From assembly GCA_049276515.1 (NCBI GenBank), contig JBASWO010000083.1:1-5418 (forward strand): a DNA stretch of 5,418 nt. Reading direction: 5' to 3'. This stretch comes from JAATFY01 sp049276515 (GTDB taxonomy: Bacteria > Pseudomonadota > Alphaproteobacteria > UBA9219). The translations under genes were made by a program, and so were the position numbers. Positions 1 to 5,418 of the stretch are shown here, piece after piece (the stretch's first letter is position 1; every line of letters begins with the position of its first letter). The notes beneath the pieces were generated by a model that was not told where the DNA came from, did not search any database, and worked only from the letters and a program-made list of their open reading frames with translations.

Positions 1-610
1 GTTACAATTTACATATGACGGCTCACCAGCGGCAGTCAGTACCGATCCTGGAACAGAAGTTATTCGTAAGCTCAATTCACAAATTGTAGCTCTCACGGAT
101 GCTTTCACAAACGTGACAGCAGGAACGCCTACACGATTTGCTCTTGCTTATAACAGTGCCACGACAGGCAGTGGTGAGCTTGCCTCAAGCTTCTTTAGTG
201 TCACAACAAACAGCGGCATTCCTGATCCCAACACCTTTGTTGTGAATGCCAATTTGCTCAATGGCACATCAACCATCAAACAAGCAGCAGGGGCAACTGT
301 TGTTGCCTCTTTAAGCGCGGCACGCAGCTTTACGGCTGATGGTCTGAGCATCCCTTCAGGAACCTATACTGATCTCAGCACAGGTATTTTGGCGCATTTT
401 CAGCAAGCCGCAAATACTATCAGTGGCCAAAGTGAAACAGCGCAACAACAACAAACCTATTATCAACAAAGTCTATCCAATGCGACGGGCGTCAATGTTG
501 ATAACGAGTTGGTCAATTTGACAACATTACAGAACAGTTATGCCGCATCGGCGCGGGTTATCGGCGTCATCAATCAGATGATGGAAGAACTGACATCGCT
601 TGTGGGGTAA
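1..610 (+). CDS. flgK: Flagellar hook-associated protein 1 (FlgK), C-terminal part, 5' truncated by window edge
   Basis: FlgK is the first junction protein between hook and filament and is exported by the flagellar type III system. The reading frame is open from base 2 and gives 202 residues before TAA at 608-610; the true start lies upstream. The last ~40 residues (163-202 of the visible part) carry the Flg_bbr_C signature: GVNVDNELVNL followed by LQNSYAASARVI and a final amphipathic helix (INQMMEELTSL). This is the C-terminal helix that packs in the axial coiled coil of rod, hook and hook-associated proteins. Just before it is a Gln-rich helix with four consecutive Gln (from about base 443). 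The earlier part is Ser/Thr/Ala/Asn-rich and poor in Cys, typical of the exposed region of axial proteins. It lies 3 bases before flgL, the usual flgK-flgL order, which excludes FlgE or FlgG as good alternatives. An internal GTG at 113 is not a start. Confidence 0.93.
   Translation, partial: LQFTYDGSPAAVSTDPGTEVIRKLNSQIVALTDAFTNVTAGTPTRFALAYNSATTGSGELASSFFSVTTNSGIPDPNTFVVNANLLNGTSTIKQAAGATVVASLSAARSFTADGLSIPSGTYTDLSTGILAHFQQAANTISGQSETAQQQQTYYQQSLSNATGVNVDNELVNLTTLQNSYAASARVIGVINQMMEELTSLVG
604..607 (+). promoter_or_regulatory. Ribosome binding site of flgL inside the end of flgK
   Basis: The run GGGG lies in the last codons of flgK, 6 bases before the ATG at 614. It is the only purine-rich Shine-Dalgarno candidate at a proper distance. 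With only 3 bases between the flgK stop and the flgL start, translation of the two genes is probably coupled. Confidence 0.5.
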
Positions 611-613
611 ACC

Positions 614-1585
614 ATGCCAAGTACAATTAGCACCTTAGGTGTACAACTTTTTACATCATATTATTTGCAACGACAGCAAGCCGATTTGGCCACACTGACA
701 GAACAATTAGCAAGCCAAAAGCAACACAACAATCTAACGGATTATGCCCCTGTGAATGCCCATAATATTTTGGATTTCCAAAATGGCATTACACAGCGGC
801 AAGCTTACATTGCAGGTATACAAACTGTGAATGCACGGTTGACCGTTTATGATTCAACCATGAATGATATGGAAAATATTGCGGCTCAAGCTAAGTCGCT
901 CATTGTGCAAAATCAGACTTTGGATACAACAAAAATACCGCAGTTGAGAGCACAAGCTCAAACCTATCTGCGGCAGTTGCAAGATGATCTCAATCAAGAA
1001 GTGGGCGGACGTTATATCTATGCAGGTACGCGCTATTCAACAGTCCCTGTTATAGATTTAACAACACTTGCAGCACCAACCATACCTTTTGTACCTGAAA
1101 CTACGCCAAACTTACCCGATTATGATATGGATTATGTAGCCCCCGGTCCTACGACAAGTGCTGCGGCATGGGCTAAAGAATCTGTCGCTGTCGATAATGC
1201 CTTCACTGTGCAGTATGGCGTTACCAGTACAGAGACTGGGTTTCAGCAATTGATTGCCGGTTTAAGAGTTTTTCATAATGCAACCAACCTGACTGATCCT
1301 GCGGCCTATCAAACCGCCATGGTTGATGCCAGTAATTTGATTACCGAAGCTGTGCAAAATATCCAAGCTACACACGCTGCGGTTGCCGGTAATATCAACA
1401 TTCTTAAGCAGCAAAACGATATCGCCAATACAGATATCGTCAATCTGCAAAATCAGTTGAGCAGTATTCAACAGGTTGATCTTACATCCGTTGGTACTCA
1501 GATCAATTTGCTGCAAGTCCAGCTTCAAGCCTCTTATTCCGCAACGGCCGGCATCATTCAGCAATCTATTCTCAAATACCTATAA
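614..1585 (+). CDS. flgL: Flagellar hook-associated protein 3 (FlgL), flagellin-like
   Basis: FlgL is the second hook-filament junction protein, sitting between FlgK and the flagellin filament. The 323-residue length is normal for the family. The N-terminal ~145 residues form the flagellin-N-like helical region: an opening ISTLGVQLFTSYYLQRQQADL helix pattern (residues 5-25), then a long Gln-rich coiled-coil region, ending in GGRYIYAGTRYSTVP (131-145), the FlgL hallmark corresponding to the GRYLFAGT-type motif. The middle (about 150-205) is Pro/Thr-rich and ends in VQYGVTSTETGFQQLI. This resembles the variable domain of alphaproteobacterial FlgL, where a V-x-YG(V/I)T segment is common. Residues ~235-323 form the C-terminal helical domain and end in QQSILKYL. 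The Asn-Arg-Pro-Ser-Asp-type motif seen near residue 40 of many FlgL/flagellins is replaced here by NNLTDYAP. The ATG at 614 is chosen because it opens directly into the conserved helix and has an SD at 604-607. Flagellin itself is unlikely given the flgK neighbour. Confidence 0.93.
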   Translation: MPSTISTLGVQLFTSYYLQRQQADLATLTEQLASQKQHNNLTDYAPVNAHNILDFQNGITQRQAYIAGIQTVNARLTVYDSTMNDMENIAAQAKSLIVQNQTLDTTKIPQLRAQAQTYLRQLQDDLNQEVGGRYIYAGTRYSTVPVIDLTTLAAPTIPFVPETTPNLPDYDMDYVAPGPTTSAAAWAKESVAVDNAFTVQYGVTSTETGFQQLIAGLRVFHNATNLTDPAAYQTAMVDASNLITEAVQNIQATHAAVAGNINILKQQNDIANTDIVNLQNQLSSIQQVDLTSVGTQINLLQVQLQASYSATAGIIQQSILKYL

Positions 1586-1589
1586 GGAG
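1584..1589 (+). promoter_or_regulatory. Strong ribosome binding site of the methyltransferase-like gene, overlapping the flgL stop
   Basis: AAGGAG overlaps the last two bases of the flgL TAA and stands 6 bases before the ATG at 1596. This decides the start of the next gene against the longer frame open from 1476. A second SD-like stretch, AGGAAGGA at 1616-1623, stands 8 bases before an in-frame ATG at 1632, so initiation there cannot be excluded. Confidence 0.75.
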
Positions 1590-1595
1590 CGCATA

Positions 1596-3098
1596 ATGTA
1601 TCTACGCCACGTCTCAGGAAGGAATCCTGTCATGCAGTCCCATACGTCAGCCAGCCCAATTACACTTAGCTATGTTGCTGCTTTGCGCGGCGTGAAACCA
1701 CGCTTGCCAGGCGAAGCTTTTATTTATGCTGATGTCAATTGCACCGATACCGATCTTCTGACCTGCCTTGCTGCGAGCAATCCAGAAGGAAAATTTATTG
1801 GTGTTGTTGCTGATCAAACTCTAGCGACACAAGCTGAAGAACAAGCCAAGTTACGTGAAGTTGAAAATGTTGCTTTTGTATTAGGCGCTCTTGGTTCTGT
1901 AGCTTTACCTCCTCTCAATTATTTATGCTGTGATGAAACCAAGAAGCCGCTCAGCGCAGTTGAGCGCAATGCTTTGTTTGGTCTTGCTGAAGCTGCTCTG
2001 GCGCCCGGCGGACTTTTAAATCTTACCTACCGCGCCGTTGAAGGTGATAGCCATTTGCGGTTCTTGGTCCGTGAATTTGCACCTGAAATGGATGGTGCGC
2101 AGGCCAAGGAATTTTTGGCCGAACTCAAAAAACTCGGCAGCCAATATTTTGCCCAAAATCCACAAGCTTTGGCTCAGCTCAATGAGGCGATTGCTAAAGG
2201 CCAGCCTGATGAGTTTTTCAGTCTTTATGATAAGGGTGAGGCGCGTTCAGCTTCATTTAATACCCTGGTTGCTTTGCGTCCACGCGGCTTCTCATATGCT
2301 GGCGATACGCATATGGCCTGCAATTACATTGAGCTTTCTGTTCCAAGCGAAGCTCAAGATTTAGTCATCGAATGCCAAAACAATCCGCTGTACGAATCGA
2401 TTAAAGACTTCGTTCGTAATCGTGACGTGCGTTCTGATATTTGGTGTCGTCAACCTGCTGAACAATCTTCAAGCCTTCCAGAACTTTTTGGCGGCTTTAC
2501 CTACGGCATTACAAAATTAAAAGATGAAGTGCCAAGCAGCATTGATGTTCTTGGCAAAACAGTTGATCTCAGCACACCCCTTTATCGCAAGCTGATTGAG
2601 CTTATGACCTTGATGCCTGTTGGTATCGGCGATTTCATGGCTCACCCATCAGGCGAAGGCTTTAGTGGCACAGATATCGTTGGCGCCATGCAAATATTGG
2701 TAGCGCTTGGTATTGCACAGCCAATGCGCGGTGTGTTGGGATCCAACGATGTCAGTAACGTATCGCAGCCACGTCTTGTTGGTGGCTTTAATCAGTATCT
2801 TGATAAGGTATCCGTCACAGGCGGCAATCTATGGATGGCCTCATCTGTTGCTGGCAATGCCATGTCCATTTCGGCGCGCGATGCTTTGGTTATTCAGGCA
2901 CTCAGCCGTGCCGGCCTTGCGAACTCTGTATCAGCCTTGATGCCAGAGCTTGAGCGTTTGGCACAAAACCCTGCACAAGCAGCTAAGATTATGGATGCTG
3001 CACAGCCAACCCCAGAAATGGCGCGCGATATGGTGCAGGACATCGTCGGTAAATCCATTGTTCAATGGTATGCCTACGGCTTGCTCGAGGCAGCTTAA
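1596..3098 (+). CDS. Methyltransferase-like protein with methyltransferase regulatory domain; SAM motif degenerate
   Basis: The 500-residue protein has the architecture of class I methyltransferase-like proteins carrying a methyltransferase regulatory domain (PF10119 type). Residues 41-95 keep the outline of the Rossmann start: a hydrophobic strand (AFIYADV), a helix (LLTCLAASNPEGKFIGV), then a helix and strand ending in ENVAFV. Residues 120-145 match the motif before the fourth strand (ERNALFGLAEAALAPGGLLNLTY), as in family members with LKPGGxxxVSY. Residues ~160-290 fit the regulatory domain, ending in DFVRNRDVRSDIWCRQP (271-287), equivalent to the family's (D)FxxNRxFRxDxxxR pattern. The C-terminal part (300-500) is a largely helical tail. 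The acidic-Gly-x-Gly-x-Gly motif I is replaced by ADVNCTDTD (45-53), so SAM binding is doubtful. No signal peptide or membrane segment is seen, so it is probably cytoplasmic. The gene starts 10 bases after flgL and is probably co-transcribed. A role in modifying flagellin or surface glycans is inferred from position only. Confidence 0.75.
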   Translation: MYLRHVSGRNPVMQSHTSASPITLSYVAALRGVKPRLPGEAFIYADVNCTDTDLLTCLAASNPEGKFIGVVADQTLATQAEEQAKLREVENVAFVLGALGSVALPPLNYLCCDETKKPLSAVERNALFGLAEAALAPGGLLNLTYRAVEGDSHLRFLVREFAPEMDGAQAKEFLAELKKLGSQYFAQNPQALAQLNEAIAKGQPDEFFSLYDKGEARSASFNTLVALRPRGFSYAGDTHMACNYIELSVPSEAQDLVIECQNNPLYESIKDFVRNRDVRSDIWCRQPAEQSSSLPELFGGFTYGITKLKDEVPSSIDVLGKTVDLSTPLYRKLIELMTLMPVGIGDFMAHPSGEGFSGTDIVGAMQILVALGIAQPMRGVLGSNDVSNVSQPRLVGGFNQYLDKVSVTGGNLWMASSVAGNAMSISARDALVIQALSRAGLANSVSALMPELERLAQNPAQAAKIMDAAQPTPEMARDMVQDIVGKSIVQWYAYGLLEAA

Positions 3099-3114
3099 GA
3101 ACTGATTGGCATGA

Positions 3115-3162
3115 GCGCAGGGTGGCGGTAAAAGAAAGTACCGTTGCCTCCCATGTGTGCGC
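3115..3162 (+). other. Imperfect inverted repeat (possible mRNA hairpin) before the TPR-glycosyltransferase start
   Basis: The 67-base gap between the two flanking genes holds nested complementary arms. GCGCA (3115-3119) pairs with TGCGC (3158-3162), GGG (3120-3122) with CCC (3150-3152), GGC (3124-3126) with GCC (3146-3148), and GGTA (3127-3130) with TACC (3139-3142). This makes 15 Watson-Crick pairs around the 8-base loop AAAGAAAG (3131-3138). They are interrupted by one T/T mismatch and by bulges of 3 bases (3143-3145) and 5 bases (3153-3157). There is no T-run after it, so it does not look like an intrinsic terminator. It ends 3 bases before the ATG at 3166 and fills the place where a ribosome binding site would be expected. 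It could be an RNA-processing, attenuation or translation-control element; stability was not computed. Confidence 0.45.
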
Positions 3163-3165
3163 TTG

Positions 3166-4782
3166 ATGACTAATCCTAATCCCATTTTTGAGCAGGCTTT
3201 TGAAAAGCACCAAGCGGGCGATATTGGCACGGCAGCGAAGCTATATCGTACTGTGCTCGAGAAAGATCCAGGTCATTCAGATGCCATGCATATGCTTGGC
3301 ATTATTGCGCAACAGACCAAAAAACCAGAATTAGCTTTAGACTTAATGGATCGCGCTTTAGCGCAAAATCCTAATATGGCTATGGCGTGGTGCAATCGAT
3401 GTATTGTTTTACGCGTTTTGGGACGTCGCGATGAAGCACTTCAATCGGCAAAAAAGGCATTGGCCGTCGATCCTCATATAGCTGATGGCTGGGATTTAGC
3501 GGGATCGATCTTGCGCGAAATGGGCCAGTATGAAGAATCCTGCGCCCATCATAAACGCGCCGTTGAATTACAACCGGGCAATGTTCGCTTTCAAAGTAAT
3601 TATACAGCTCTGTTATTAGCAGTGGGCGACTTGCATAAAGCCTATCAATCCGCACGGACGTCTGAGCAGATTGATAAGGAATTTATCCCGCTTCCCTTAG
3701 GCAATGTTTTGCAGGCTGCCGGTTATCCTGAACGTGCTATCCCGCACTTTCGTAAAAGTTATGAAATCTTGCCGCATTTTCATGAGGCGCGCCTCAATGA
3801 AGCAATGGCTTTGTTGCAAATTGGTGATTTCGAAAAAGGGTGGGAATTATGGGAAACGCGCCCCGATGATAAGGCGCTATTTCAACATATTCCCCGTTGG
3901 CAGGGCGAAAAAATATCCCATCTTCTGATCCATGAGGATCAGGGTATGGGTGATGCTTTACAATTGGTGCGCTATATTCCTCTTATTCGTGAGCGTGCTG
4001 ATAAAATAACTCTTCAATTAACAGGACATCTTCATGAGCTGATGGCCAGCAACTTCCCCAATATTGACGTGCTCACTTTAGATGATCCAGTTCCAAAAGC
4101 TAATGCGCGTATTCAATTAATGAGTTTGCCCTACCTCCTTAAAACACGTCTTGAAACTATTCCAGCATCCGTTCCCTATCTTAAGGCGGATCAAAATTTA
4201 CGTAAAATTTGGCAAGAGAAAATATCCAAAATCAAATCACCTCGTATTGGTATCGTTTGGGCGGGTAATGCACACAACAGAAATGATCTCAATCGTTCAA
4301 TCGATTTTCTCAAAGTGCGCCCTCTCTTAGAAAAATATGGAGCGCATTGTATCTCTCTCCAAAAAGGCAGACCCGAGGAGCAAAAAGAGCTTCAGGCTCT
4401 TCATATTTTTGATGCTGATCCAGAACTTAAAAATTTTTCAGATACAGCCGCGCTCCTCGCTGAGCTCGATCTTGTCATCACTGTCGATACAGCCGCTGCT
4501 CATTTAGCGGGCGCTATGGGCGTACCGGTCTGGCTTCTTTTGCCTTTTGAGCCTGAATGGCGCTGGATGCATGGCAGGAGCGATAGCCCCTGGTATCCAA
4601 GCATGCGCATTTTCCGCCAGACAGCACCTCGTGATTGGCCAGCTCTTATCGCGCGCGTTTTGGCCGAACTTCAAAAATGGATCGATGAAAATGATGATGC
4701 GGTTTTGAAAGCAGAAGCTTGGCCGCATTCACCGTTACGTCAAAATCCGCACGCTCTCAAACTGGAAGAATGTGATGAGTGA
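3166..4782 (+). CDS. TPR-repeat glycosyltransferase (FlmG-like), probable flagellin/protein O-glycosyltransferase
   Basis: Of 538 residues, the first ~235 are TPR repeats in a 34-residue period (about 4-37, 38-71, 72-105, 106-139, 140-173, 174-205, 206-235), with typical G/A/Y/A spacing and Pro at repeat ends. The rest is a GT-B-type domain of the GT9/heptosyltransferase-like group fused to TPRs. It has HEDQGMGDALQLVRYIP (256-272), IVWAGNAHNRNDLNRSI (363-379), the strand SLQKG (397-401), DTAALLAELDLVITVDTAAAHLAGA (426-450) for the nucleotide-sugar site, then WLLLPF and WRWMHGRSDSPWYPS (465-479). Family members usually have DTS where this has DTA (441-443). FlmG of Caulobacter has the same TPR-plus-transferase layout and glycosylates flagellin; placement behind flgK-flgL supports a similar role, but substrate and sugar are inferred. 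It is probably cytoplasmic, with no signal peptide. Start: ATG 3166 is preferred over in-frame GTG 3157 and TTG 3163; none has a clear Shine-Dalgarno. It overlaps the next gene by 8 bases. Confidence 0.85.
   Translation: MTNPNPIFEQAFEKHQAGDIGTAAKLYRTVLEKDPGHSDAMHMLGIIAQQTKKPELALDLMDRALAQNPNMAMAWCNRCIVLRVLGRRDEALQSAKKALAVDPHIADGWDLAGSILREMGQYEESCAHHKRAVELQPGNVRFQSNYTALLLAVGDLHKAYQSARTSEQIDKEFIPLPLGNVLQAAGYPERAIPHFRKSYEILPHFHEARLNEAMALLQIGDFEKGWELWETRPDDKALFQHIPRWQGEKISHLLIHEDQGMGDALQLVRYIPLIRERADKITLQLTGHLHELMASNFPNIDVLTLDDPVPKANARIQLMSLPYLLKTRLETIPASVPYLKADQNLRKIWQEKISKIKSPRIGIVWAGNAHNRNDLNRSIDFLKVRPLLEKYGAHCISLQKGRPEEQKELQALHIFDADPELKNFSDTAALLAELDLVITVDTAAAHLAGAMGVPVWLLLPFEPEWRWMHGRSDSPWYPSMRIFRQTAPRDWPALIARVLAELQKWIDENDDAVLKAEAWPHSPLRQNPHALKLEECDE
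4764..4768 (+). promoter_or_regulatory. Ribosome binding site of the second TPR gene, inside the preceding gene
   Basis: GGAAG lies 6 bases before the ATG at 4775 and inside the last codons of the preceding gene. It favours this ATG over the in-frame GTG immediately upstream at 4772. The ATGAGTGA overlap with the upstream stop indicates translational coupling. Confidence 0.6.
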
Positions 4783-5418
4783 AGAAGCACGCTCTATGGG
4801 TGCGCTTTTTGCGCGCCTCAATGAAGCTAATGCTTTGCATCAAAGCGGCAATATTCCGGCCGCAGTTCCCGCTTACCGCGCTATTCTCAATGATTGGCCA
4901 GATCAACCTGATGCTTTGCATATGCTGGGCATCATTGCTCAACAAATGGGTCAATATGCTTTGGCTCTGCAACTTTTTGATGAAACCTTACGTATCGTGC
5001 CTCATTTCGGCACGGCATGGGTTAATCGTGCAACGCTCTTACGTTTATTAGACCGTTTCGAAGATGCTTTGCAGTCTACGCAAAAGGCCATTGAGGCTGA
5101 GCCCAAATTGGGCGGTGGTTGGAATATGAGTGGTGTTCTTTTGCGTGATTTGAAGCGGTATGACGAGGCGCTTTTGCATCATAAAAAGGCGGTTGAGCTC
5201 AATCCTGAGGATCCAAGCTTTCTCTATAACTACGCCTGCATTCTTTTAACATTAGGCCAAATCGAAGACGCGTGGCGCACCGCAAAGAAGGCCGAGATAT
5301 TGGCCCCCAATCGCGCCGAAATTCTAGCAACGCTTGGAGTTATTTTGATCAGTGCTGGCTGGCCAAGCCGTGCTGTTCCCTATTTGCGTAAAGCCCAAGA
5401 GCTTGAGCCACGTTATAT
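4775..5418 (+). CDS. TPR-repeat protein, paralogue of the preceding TPR-glycosyltransferase, 3' truncated by window edge
   Basis: The frame is open from ATG 4775 to the window end, giving 214 residues without a stop. All visible sequence is TPR, in a regular 34-residue period (about 11-44, 45-78, 79-112, 113-146, 147-180, 181-214). The segment DALHMLGIIAQQ (46-57) is nearly identical to residues 39-50 of the upstream protein. Aligned without gaps at an offset of 7, residues 46-146 match residues 39-139 of the neighbour at about 48 of 101 positions by eye. After that a 2-residue shift is needed to align AVPYLRKAQELEP (200-212) with the neighbour's AIPHFRKSYEILP. This makes it a tandem paralogue rather than an unrelated TPR protein. 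By analogy a glycosyltransferase domain should follow past the edge, but that is not seen here. The 8-base overlap with the upstream stop suggests coordinated production, and perhaps a shared or complementary flagellar target. Confidence 0.85.
   Translation, partial: MSEEARSMGALFARLNEANALHQSGNIPAAVPAYRAILNDWPDQPDALHMLGIIAQQMGQYALALQLFDETLRIVPHFGTAWVNRATLLRLLDRFEDALQSTQKAIEAEPKLGGGWNMSGVLLRDLKRYDEALLHHKKAVELNPEDPSFLYNYACILLTLGQIEDAWRTAKKAEILAPNRAEILATLGVILISAGWPSRAVPYLRKAQELEPRY

Noticed and set aside
443..454. Short CAA repeat in flgK
   Set aside because: Four CAA codons simply encode the Gln run in a Gln-rich helix. This is too short and too ordinary for a phase-variation tract.
1262..1564. 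Minus-strand open frame of 100 residues inside flgL
   Set aside because: It lies antisense to a well-supported FlgL C-terminal domain, has no recognisable motif, and is best explained as a shadow.
1476..1595. Upstream extension of the methyltransferase-like frame into flgL
   Set aside because: It would overlap flgL by over 100 bases and encodes no recognisable sequence. The strong AAGGAG at 1584-1589 serves the ATG at 1596.
2038..2364. 108-residue + strand frame inside the methyltransferase-like gene
   Set aside because: It is a different frame inside a gene whose family motifs are clear. Its product is hydrophobic and Trp/Met-rich, as frame-shifted translations often are.
3099..3165. Intrinsic terminator in the gap
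   Set aside because: The inverted repeat is long but imperfect and is followed by TTGATGAC rather than a T-run. The downstream gene also has no obvious promoter of its own.
2931..3230. Minus-strand open frames across the gap between the methyltransferase-like and TPR genes
   Set aside because: They overlap two supported genes on the other strand, and the translation has no family resemblance. The complementary arms in the gap explain the local composition better.
4779..5051. 90-residue + strand open frame at the end of the window
   Set aside because: It is an out-of-frame shadow of the TPR paralogue that starts at 4775. The 4775 frame stays open to the window end and has six clear TPR repeats.

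Overview
The window appears to come from an alphaproteobacterium. The FlgL middle region and the TPR/glycosyltransferase and methyltransferase-regulatory-domain proteins resemble those I know from Rhodospirillales-like and related alphaproteobacteria. GC content is in the mid 40s by eye, low for many members of that class, so the assignment is tentative and the genus cannot be named. All genes are on the + strand and closely packed, with no terminator visible, so the whole window reads as one stretch of a flagellar operon.

Layout: 1-610 is the 3' end of flgK (hook-associated protein 1). 614-1585 is a complete flgL (hook-associated protein 3). 1596-3098 encodes a 500-residue protein of the methyltransferase / methyltransferase-regulatory-domain type, whose SAM-binding motif looks degenerate. 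3099-3165 is the only real gap; it holds a long imperfect inverted repeat just before the next start. 3166-4782 encodes a 538-residue protein with about seven TPR repeats fused to a GT-B-type glycosyltransferase domain. 4775-5418 is the start of a second, paralogous TPR protein that overlaps the previous gene by 8 bases and runs off the window.

How the genes may work together: FlgK and FlgL form the junction between the hook and the flagellin filament. TPR-glycosyltransferases of this architecture are known to modify flagellin in alphaproteobacteria (FlmG of Caulobacter), with the TPR part recognising flagellin. The most economical reading is a flagellin or filament-junction modification cassette carried directly behind the junction genes: two related TPR proteins, at least one of them a probable glycosyltransferase, plus a methyltransferase-like partner that may not be catalytic. 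The flagellar identity of the first two genes is firm; the modification role of the last three is inferred from domain type and position.
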